Positions 58,050 through 64,000 of a DNA stretch of 64,000 nt are shown one piece after another. Both the position numbers and the translations under genes were made by a program. The DNA lies in the NCBI GenBank assembly GCA_937974845.1, contig CALJVC010000081.1:3253-67252 (forward strand). The letters run 5' to 3'. The stretch is from an uncultured Pseudogracilibacillus sp. Its GTDB lineage: Bacteria; Bacillota; Bacilli; Bacillales; Amphibacillaceae. Under the pieces are notes generated by a model. That model made no database searches. It was not told the DNA's origin and saw only the letters and a list, made by a program, of their open reading frames with translations. Each line of letters opens with the position of its first letter. The first letter of the stretch is position 1.

Positions 58050-59288
58050 CTATTTAAATTCTCCGGCCCAGGTTCCATCTCGGAAAATCGGTTCCCGAGT
58101 TCCATCCGCTAAGACACCGTCAATCGTTAAGGCTTCGGAGCCAATCATAAAGTCAACATGGACCATACTATCGTTAATTCCCTTTTCATCGAGGGCTTGT
58201 TCGTCCATTTTTTCGCCACCTTCCACACTTGTAGGATAGGCCTTCCCTAGGGCTAAGTGGCAGGAGGCATTCTCATCGAATAAGGTGTTATAAAAAATAA
58301 CACCCGACTGGGAAATCGGAGACTCATGGGGAACGAGGGCTACCTCTCCTAAACGGCGGGCCCCTTCATCCGTTTCAAGTAAATGTTTTAGGACGTCCTC
58401 CCCTTCCTCCGCAGAAAAATCAACGACCTTCCCCTCCTCAAAGGTTAATGTAAAGCCGTCAATAACACTTCCGCCGTAATGGAGTGGTTTCGTACTCGAT
58501 ACTGTACCATTCACCTTATATTTATCCGGTGCCGTATACACTTCTTCAGTAGGCATATTCGGGTTAAAGACGATTCCTTTTTGCGAAATAGCCACCCCGC
58601 CCTGCCAGAGATGTCCTTCTGGTAAGCCTACTTCTAAGTCGGTACCTGGAGCTTTAAAATGTAACTTTTTATACTGTTTAGCATTCAACTTCGTCTGCAT
58701 CGCTTCTAACTTTTTATTATGTTGATCCCAAGCAGACAATGGGTCGTCCTCTGTTAAACGGACAGTCTTTTTAATTTCTTCCCATAATAAGGCTACCGCC
58801 TTCTCTTCGGTCTCCTGCGGAAAAACCTTCTTCGCCCATCCTTTTGTCGGAAGGGAAACGACCGTCCACGGTACTTCATCGTTCATTAGATAAGCCCGGT
58901 ACTTCGTCAAGGCTTGTCCTGTCGCCTTCGCCTCCTTAGCTACTCGGCTTGGGTCTATATCCTTTAATAAATCAGGATTGCTTGCATAAATAGAGATAAA
59001 GGCAGAGCCCTTTTCAGCAAATTCCTCGTATTTATCTACTTCCCACTGTGGTACATCTTCTAACACCTCATCCGGTGCGTACGTAAACTTTAAAAGTGAC
59101 AGTTCCTCATCTTTCCATTGGACGTGAACCTTGCTTGCGCCTGCTTCATAGGCGGTTTTAGCAAGAATTCGCACAAAGCTAGCGACCTCGACCGGTGCTG
59201 TAATAAAAACGGGCTGATTCTTTTGGACATTGACCCCTTTTTTAACAATTAAGTTCGCATATTTTTCTAGCACTTCGCGTTCGAACAT
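58050..59288 (-). CDS. ampS: Aminopeptidase of the M29 (AmpS/PepS) family
   Basis: Cytoplasmic metallo-aminopeptidase that releases N-terminal residues from peptides. 412 residues, the family length. Metal ligands are expected in TLTFEEGKVVDFSAEEGED, RLGEVALVPHESPI, the FDENASCHLALGKAYP segment and VHVDFMIGSEALTIDG; all are present. The ATG follows AAAGGGGTTCATACGA. It lies 43 nt downstream of the cardiolipin synthase gene, so may share its transcript. Confidence 0.92.
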   Translation of the reverse strand: MFEREVLEKYANLIVKKGVNVQKNQPVFITAPVEVASFVRILAKTAYEAGASKVHVQWKDEELSLLKFTYAPDEVLEDVPQWEVDKYEEFAEKGSAFISIYASNPDLLKDIDPSRVAKEAKATGQALTKYRAYLMNDEVPWTVVSLPTKGWAKKVFPQETEEKAVALLWEEIKKTVRLTEDDPLSAWDQHNKKLEAMQTKLNAKQYKKLHFKAPGTDLEVGLPEGHLWQGGVAISQKGIVFNPNMPTEEVYTAPDKYKVNGTVSSTKPLHYGGSVIDGFTLTFEEGKVVDFSAEEGEDVLKHLLETDEGARRLGEVALVPHESPISQSGVIFYNTLFDENASCHLALGKAYPTSVEGGEKMDEQALDEKGINDSMVHVDFMIGSEALTIDGVLADGTREPIFRDGTWAGEFK

Positions 59289-59331
59289 TCGTATGAACCC
59301 CTTTACCTTGTATTTTATTCCTTATTGTACA

Positions 59332-60774
59332 CTATAGTATCGGTGATAATAAGCGAGAAATCGATTCTTTAAAGCGGATGATAAAGGACCGCTTCTCATA
59401 CAATTGCTTCGTCATCTGGGTTGACTGACGAATATCTTGTTTAAAGACTTCAACCAAAGTTTCGGCAAAGTCAACATCGTATATGAAGGCATTGACCTCA
59501 AAGTTTAACCGGAAGCTGCGAACATCGATATTCGCTGTACCTACAGAAGAAAGCTTCCCATCGACGACGATGGTTTTAGCATGTAAGAAACCATTTTGAT
59601 AAAGATAAATTTCCGCCCCTTCATTTAAGAGCTCACCGACATAGGATAGGGTAGCCCAATAAACAAATAGGTGATCCGGCTTATTCGGAATCATTATCTT
59701 AATCTTAACTCCCGATAAAGCGGCGATTCGAAGGGCATCCATTAAAGCCTCATCTGGAATAAAGTAGGGCGTTTGAATATAGACGTACTCCTTGGCCTCG
59801 AGGATCATTTTGATATAACCGTACTTAATTTGCTCCCATTCATGATCCGGCCCGCTAGAGACAATCTGCATCCCTACATCGCCATAATCTCCGCCGATAA
59901 AGTATAAGTCATTATATTCAATTTTATGACGGGAGGCTTGGTTCCAGTCGAGAATAAAGCGGGTCTGCATCATTTTCACCGCATCTCCCTTTACCCGTAA
60001 ATGGGTGTCCCGCCAATAGCCGAATTTATTGGACTTACCGAGGTATTCATCCCCGATATTAAAACCACCGACATAACCGACTTTCCCATCGATAATAGCT
60101 AGTTTACGGTGGTTTCGGAAATTTACTCGTAAATTAATTTTGGCAAAGCGGGAAGGGAAAAAGGCACCTACTTGAACATTGGCCGCTTCTAACCGTTTAA
60201 TATACCGACGGCTTAAGGAGCGGGAGCCTAAGTCATCGTACAAAAGGCGTACCTCGACTCCTTCCTGGGCTTTCTTGATTAAAATATCGGCTATTTGTGT
60301 ACCAATCTGGTCGTTACGAATAATGTAGTAGAGTAAATGGATATGGTGTTCTGCCTTTTCTAAGTCTGCTATGAGGGCATCGAACTTATCTTTACCATCA
60401 ATAAAAAGATCGACCTTGTTGTTTTGTGAGTAAATGGCGTCATTATTTTTTAAATGCAGTGTGAACAGTTCTTTATAGGGGGCGAGCACCTTTTGTTTAA
60501 AGGGTAGGCGATCGTTTTGAATAATTTCCAACTGCTCCCTAACAGCTCGTTTAATACCGAGGCGACTTTTCGTATCGAGGGTAAATAGACGTTTTCCACT
60601 CAACCTTCTCCCAAAGAAAAAGTATAGAATAAAGCCGAGAATAGGAATAAAGAACAAGACCATGATCCAAGCCCAAGTAGAGCTGGCGTTTTTCCTCTCT
60701 AAAAAAATAACCGTAAACGCCAGGGCTATGTTGATAATCATGATCGAACTTAACAAGATGGAAATGATTTGCAT
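59332..60774 (-). CDS. cls: Cardiolipin synthase
   Basis: Membrane phospholipase-D-superfamily enzyme that condenses two phosphatidylglycerols into cardiolipin and glycerol. 480 residues: two N-terminal membrane helices (IISILLSSIMIINIALAF, ASSTWAWIMVLFFIPILGF) and two HKD motifs, HRKLAIIDGKVGYVGG and HAKTIVVDGKLSSVGTANID. The ATG follows GAGTAGAGGGTATT. Other Cls paralogues are likely elsewhere in the genome. Confidence 0.93.
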   Translation of the reverse strand: MQIISILLSSIMIINIALAFTVIFLERKNASSTWAWIMVLFFIPILGFILYFFFGRRLSGKRLFTLDTKSRLGIKRAVREQLEIIQNDRLPFKQKVLAPYKELFTLHLKNNDAIYSQNNKVDLFIDGKDKFDALIADLEKAEHHIHLLYYIIRNDQIGTQIADILIKKAQEGVEVRLLYDDLGSRSLSRRYIKRLEAANVQVGAFFPSRFAKINLRVNFRNHRKLAIIDGKVGYVGGFNIGDEYLGKSNKFGYWRDTHLRVKGDAVKMMQTRFILDWNQASRHKIEYNDLYFIGGDYGDVGMQIVSSGPDHEWEQIKYGYIKMILEAKEYVYIQTPYFIPDEALMDALRIAALSGVKIKIMIPNKPDHLFVYWATLSYVGELLNEGAEIYLYQNGFLHAKTIVVDGKLSSVGTANIDVRSFRLNFEVNAFIYDVDFAETLVEVFKQDIRQSTQMTKQLYEKRSFIIRFKESISRLLSPIL

Positions 60775-61031
60775 AATACCCTCTACTCCTTCACTAATTA
60801 AAGGGACGAAGAATCGGAGAACATTGCATTTGTCTCCTTGTACATAGCTTCTTAGAAGCCTTTCGTTTCCTACGAATGGCTTAGGTAAAGTTTTCTACTC
60901 ATATTATCACAATAAACGTTAAAAAATGCTAGTTAATCGTGCGGAAAACCTCTTTCATTGCAAAAGAAGAACGATTTCGTTTAAATTATAAAGATAAACT
61001 GATGATTTCACGAAAATTGGGGACATGACTT

Positions 61032-61958
61032 ATGGAAAAAGATCAAACTAAAAAAGGAATCGTAACTGCCCTAGTGACCTACGTTATTTGGGGACTTCTA
61101 CCAATTTATTGGAATTTCCTCGACGTCTTCCGGGCGGATATTGTTTTTAGCCACCGTATTATTTGGTCCTTTGTCTTCATCCTTTTATATATTATGTTAA
61201 CAGGGCAACGAGGTGACTTTATCCGCGAGGCAAAGGCAATCATTAACAATAAGAAGGCCTTCTTCGCTATTCTCGGCGCCTCCCTCGTCATCGGATTAAA
61301 CTGGCTCGTCTTTATTTGGGCTGTACAAAACGGTCACGTCATCCAGTCGAGTTTAGGGTATTATATTAACCCATTAATGAGCGTCGTCTTAGGAGTTGTC
61401 ATTTTAAAAGAACGCCTATCCAAGGTTCAACAACTCTCGGTCTTATTAGCTGCCATCGGGGTGCTTTATTTGACCATGACATATAACGTTTTCCCTTGGA
61501 TTTCTTTAATTTTAGCAACGACCTTCGCCATCTACGGCTTGTTGAAAAAAATTGCCCAATTAAATGCAACCTTTAGCCTCATGATGGAAACCGCTGTCCT
61601 CGCTCCCTTCGCCCTATTGTATTTATGGAGCCAGTTCGGCCTGAACCTTGGTTTCCATGAAGATTTAACGGCGAATATCCTTCTTTTATTTACTGGAATA
61701 GCGACAGCGGTTCCCTTACTCTTATTCGGTGTCGCCGTCCTATATATTCCGCTATCCCTCGTCGGAATTATCCAGTATTTATCACCGACTTTGATGTTAA
61801 TCATCGGCGTCGTTCTCTACAAAGAGGCCTTTACTATACACCATCTAATTACTTTTATTTGTATTTGGATTTCGGTGACTCTCTTCGTTTTATCTGGTTT
61901 AAAACAGGATAAAATCCGAGCTTCCACACCGGAAAAATTAGAAAAGGTTGACAATTAA
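61032..61958 (+). CDS. rarD: RarD-type EamA transporter
   Basis: Ten-helix membrane protein of the drug/metabolite transporter superfamily. 308 residues with two EamA repeats. VTYVIWGLLPIYWNFLDVFRADIVFSHRIIWS is typical of RarD, as is LIGVVLYKEAF near the C-terminus. Substrate unknown; the old name chloramphenicol-sensitive protein rests on E. coli. The last codons contain the -35 box of the metY promoter. Confidence 0.88.
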   Translation: MEKDQTKKGIVTALVTYVIWGLLPIYWNFLDVFRADIVFSHRIIWSFVFILLYIMLTGQRGDFIREAKAIINNKKAFFAILGASLVIGLNWLVFIWAVQNGHVIQSSLGYYINPLMSVVLGVVILKERLSKVQQLSVLLAAIGVLYLTMTYNVFPWISLILATTFAIYGLLKKIAQLNATFSLMMETAVLAPFALLYLWSQFGLNLGFHEDLTANILLLFTGIATAVPLLLFGVAVLYIPLSLVGIIQYLSPTLMLIIGVVLYKEAFTIHHLITFICIWISVTLFVLSGLKQDKIRASTPEKLEKVDN

Positions 61959-61975
61959 TTTGCAAGGTGTATAAT
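61948..61975 (+). promoter_or_regulatory. Sigma-A promoter of metY
   Basis: TTGACA (61948-61953, inside the end of rarD), a 16-nt spacer and TATAAT (61970-61975), 25 nt upstream of the SAM riboswitch. Confidence 0.75.
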
Positions 61976-61999
61976 TGATACAAAATTCAAAATATACAT

Positions 62000-62114
62000 C
62001 TCTTATCAAGACGGATGGAGGGAATGGGCCCAATGAAGTCCAGCAACCTGAAAGCATACGTCCATGCTTTTTCCGGTGCTAAATCCTACAGGTAGACTAC
62101 CTGGAAGATAAGAG
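62000..62114 (+). promoter_or_regulatory. SAM-I riboswitch (S-box)
   Basis: P1 stem CTCTTATC / GATAAGAG encloses the conserved GGATGGAGGGAATGGGCCC, AATGAAGTCCAGCAACC and GGTGCTAAATCC core. SAM binding should favour the terminator at 62138-62175 and so shut off metY. Confidence 0.96.
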
Positions 62115-62137
62115 GAGGAATGAATCGAGACGATATC

Positions 62138-62175
62138 AAACCTTCTTCTATCTTTTTTAGAAGAAGGTTTTTTTA
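62138..62175 (+). terminator. Terminator of the SAM riboswitch
   Basis: Stem AAACCTTCTTCTA / TAGAAGAAGGTTT with a short T-rich loop, followed by TTTTTTAAT. Acts as the expression platform ahead of metY. Confidence 0.9.
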
Positions 62176-62262
62176 ATCGTAAGGCAAAGACTGCTTACTG
62201 AGAATTACGATATCCCGTTCTCTCCTCTATAAGTGATGTAAAAAATAGGGAGGAATTTCATC

Positions 62263-63891
62263 ATGGTTAATTTTCAGTTTCAAAAGGACGATACGATCTT
62301 AGTTCATGGAGGGCAGGAACCCGATCCGGTAACTGGCTCACGGGCGGTACCGATTCATCAAACGACATCCTACGTTTTCCGAGATACAGACCATGCCCGT
62401 AACCTATTCGCCTTAACAGAGTCAGGAAACATTTATACCCGGATCATGAACCCGACGACCGACACCCTTGAACAGCGGGTTGCCTTATTAGAGGACGGTA
62501 CAGCTGCCGTCGCCGTTTCTTCCGGAATGGCAGCTATTACGTACGCCATTTTAAACGTAGCCGGTGCCGGCGACGAAATCGTTACAGATAGTAATCTTTA
62601 CGGTGGAACGTATAACTTATTTGTACATACCTTGCCTCGCTTCGGCATTAAGGTAAAGTTCGTCGATGGATCTAATCCCGAAAATTTCCGCACGGCCATT
62701 ACCGATAAGACGAAGGCCATTTTTGGCGAGACGATTACGAACCCAAGCTTACATGTTTTTGATATTGAAAAAGTCGCTGCAATCGCCCATGAACACAATA
62801 TCCCTTTAATTATCGACAACACCTTCGCGCCCTACTTTGCTAAACCTTTACAATGGGGAGCCGACGTCGTCGTCCATTCAGCTACGAAGTGGATCGGTGG
62901 ACACGGTACGAGCATCGGTGGTGTCGTCGTCGACGGTGGACGCTTTAACTGGGATAATCCGAAGTTTCCAGGCTTTACAGAGCCAGACGAAAGCTATGGC
63001 GGGGTACGCTATGCCGATTTAGGTCCTGTAGCTTTTGCCGTCAAATTACGGGTACAATTATTACGAGATACCGGTGCAGCCCTAAGCCCACACAATGCTT
63101 TTTTACTGCTCCAAGGCTTAGAAACCTTGCACCTACGAATCACCCGGCATAACGATAATGCCATTGAAGTAGCTAACTACTTAAATAATCATCCCGCCGT
63201 CGCCTGGGTAAACTTCCCTGGCTTAAAAGACCATCCATCCCACGAGCTCGCCCATAAGTACTTTAGCGAGGGCTATGGTTCTATCGTTACCTTTGGTATC
63301 AAGGGGGGCTACGAAGCAGGGAAAAACTTAATCGACACAATCGATCTCTGGTCGCACGTCGCCAACGTCGGGGACGCTAAGTCTTTAATCATTCACCCGG
63401 CATCCACGACCCACCAACAGCTAAGCCCAGAAGATTTAGCTAAAAGCGGGGTCACAGAGGATCTAATCCGTCTCTCCGTAGGTATCGAAAGTCTTGACGA
63501 CATTATCGGTACATTAGATGAAGCGATTGGGAAAGTAACAAAAGTATATACCCGAGTCCAGGAAGAAACGGATGCTACGGATTGGTTAACGACTTCTCCT
63601 TTCGACCGTTCCGATGGTATACGACGGAAAACAATCGTCGTGAAAGGCGATGAAAAACTATACGAAGAAGTCCGTAGCCTGACGAAAAAAGGCTATCACG
63701 TCCTACGAATCGAAGACCATGACAAAGAAATTGTCGACTGCTTATTAACTAATGAAGCAATTACCGACCCATTTATACAGGACGTTCAAGCCATCGAACC
63801 TAAAATTATTTGGACGACAGACCGTGTAGATACGACAGATGCTTCAATTGTGACGATTGCTGAGAAGGACTTTTTAGGTTACTTCATTTAA
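62263..63891 (+). CDS. metY: O-acetylhomoserine sulfhydrylase (MetY) with C-terminal extension
   Basis: PLP enzyme that makes homocysteine from O-acetylhomoserine and sulfide, or cysteine in a side reaction. Residues 1-430 are a complete Cys/Met-metabolism PLP domain: [37 protein letters not shown] and the PLP lysine in [18 protein letters not shown], ending at [21 protein letters not shown] further 110 residues follow ([43 protein letters not shown]) with alternating strands and helices, which look like a small alpha/beta domain that I cannot identify. Typical MetY ends near residue 430. Regulated by the SAM riboswitch. Confidence 0.92.
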   Translation: MVNFQFQKDDTILVHGGQEPDPVTGSRAVPIHQTTSYVFRDTDHARNLFALTESGNIYTRIMNPTTDTLEQRVALLEDGTAAVAVSSGMAAITYAILNVAGAGDEIVTDSNLYGGTYNLFVHTLPRFGIKVKFVDGSNPENFRTAITDKTKAIFGETITNPSLHVFDIEKVAAIAHEHNIPLIIDNTFAPYFAKPLQWGADVVVHSATKWIGGHGTSIGGVVVDGGRFNWDNPKFPGFTEPDESYGGVRYADLGPVAFAVKLRVQLLRDTGAALSPHNAFLLLQGLETLHLRITRHNDNAIEVANYLNNHPAVAWVNFPGLKDHPSHELAHKYFSEGYGSIVTFGIKGGYEAGKNLIDTIDLWSHVANVGDAKSLIIHPASTTHQQLSPEDLAKSGVTEDLIRLSVGIESLDDIIGTLDEAIGKVTKVYTRVQEETDATDWLTTSPFDRSDGIRRKTIVVKGDEKLYEEVRSLTKKGYHVLRIEDHDKEIVDCLLTNEAITDPFIQDVQAIEPKIIWTTDRVDTTDASIVTIAEKDFLGYFI

Positions 63892-63894
63892 AAT

Positions 63895-63930
63895 AAAAAT
63901 CCCATCCAAGATACGGATGGGATTTTTTTT
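63895..63930 (+). terminator. Rho-independent terminator of metY
   Basis: Stem AATCCCATCC / GGATGGGATT with a 7-nt loop, then TTTTTTTT. I see no gene in the remaining 70 bases. Confidence 0.92.
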
Positions 63931-64000
63931 ACATAGATAATTCCCCTTCTTTTGCTTTATACTAAATGTACATACTATCTTTTATTAGGTGGAATGCACG

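Overview
The window reads as a chromosomal core segment of a spore-forming Firmicute of the order Bacillales. Evidence for this: spoIIR and a pbpG-type penicillin-binding protein with sigma-F-like promoters, a T-box, SAM-I and yybP-ykoY riboswitches, strong AGGAGG ribosome-binding sites, a CodY-like box, and a gene order (upp-glyA-ywlG-rpiB-ywlE-mntP-ywlC-spoIIR-prmC-prfA-rpmE-rho-glpX-murA-tal-fba-pyrG-rpoE) that matches the Bacillus ywl/ywj region. I cannot name the species. No rRNA, tRNA, IS element, prophage or CRISPR array was recognised.

Layout. 1-1776: 3' part of a lipoteichoic acid synthase gene (+). 1870-2396: first of three arrays of an unusual palindromic repeat. 2475-10785: branched-chain amino acid genes on the minus strand, in two units. 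ilvB-ilvN-ilvC has a T-box leader and a CodY-like box. leuB-leuC-leuD-ilvA has its own promoter; leuA is missing. 11046-24989: upp, glyA, ywlG, rpiB, (array 2), a chemotaxis transducer, ywlE, mntP, tsaC, a GNAT-like gene, spoIIR, prmC, prfA, rpmE2, rho and glpX, all minus. 25019-30340: murA, transaldolase, fba, pyrG, rpoE. 30665-41753: a fatty-acid/branched-acyl-CoA degradation block (fadF; then thl-hbd-acd-acd-tetR-icmF) with TetR-type operators. 42281-42597: array 3. 42661-51057: argS-ywiB, pbpG (+), ywhD, an HD hydrolase, lipL (+), ywdK, ywdI. 51230-60774: aspartase, terC with a manganese riboswitch, pgcA, a small SE1561-family protein (+), a CPA1 antiporter, an M29 aminopeptidase and cardiolipin synthase. 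61032-63891: rarD and a SAM-riboswitch-controlled metY with a long C-terminal extension.

The most unusual observations are three. (1) Three arrays (about 530, 490 and 320 bp) of degenerate nested palindromes built on a TGTATACAGTA half-site are scattered over 40 kb and share even loop sequences; they fit no feature type I know. (2) The CTP synthase has lost two of the three catalytic residues of its glutaminase (Cys to Gly, Glu to Gln) while keeping the synthetase domain and a GGGC-type CTP-sensing leader; it probably depends on free ammonia. (3) The leucine operon lacks leuA, and its ilvA has no ATG, GTG or TTG at the position where homology begins. All identifications come from reading translations and motifs; no database search was run.
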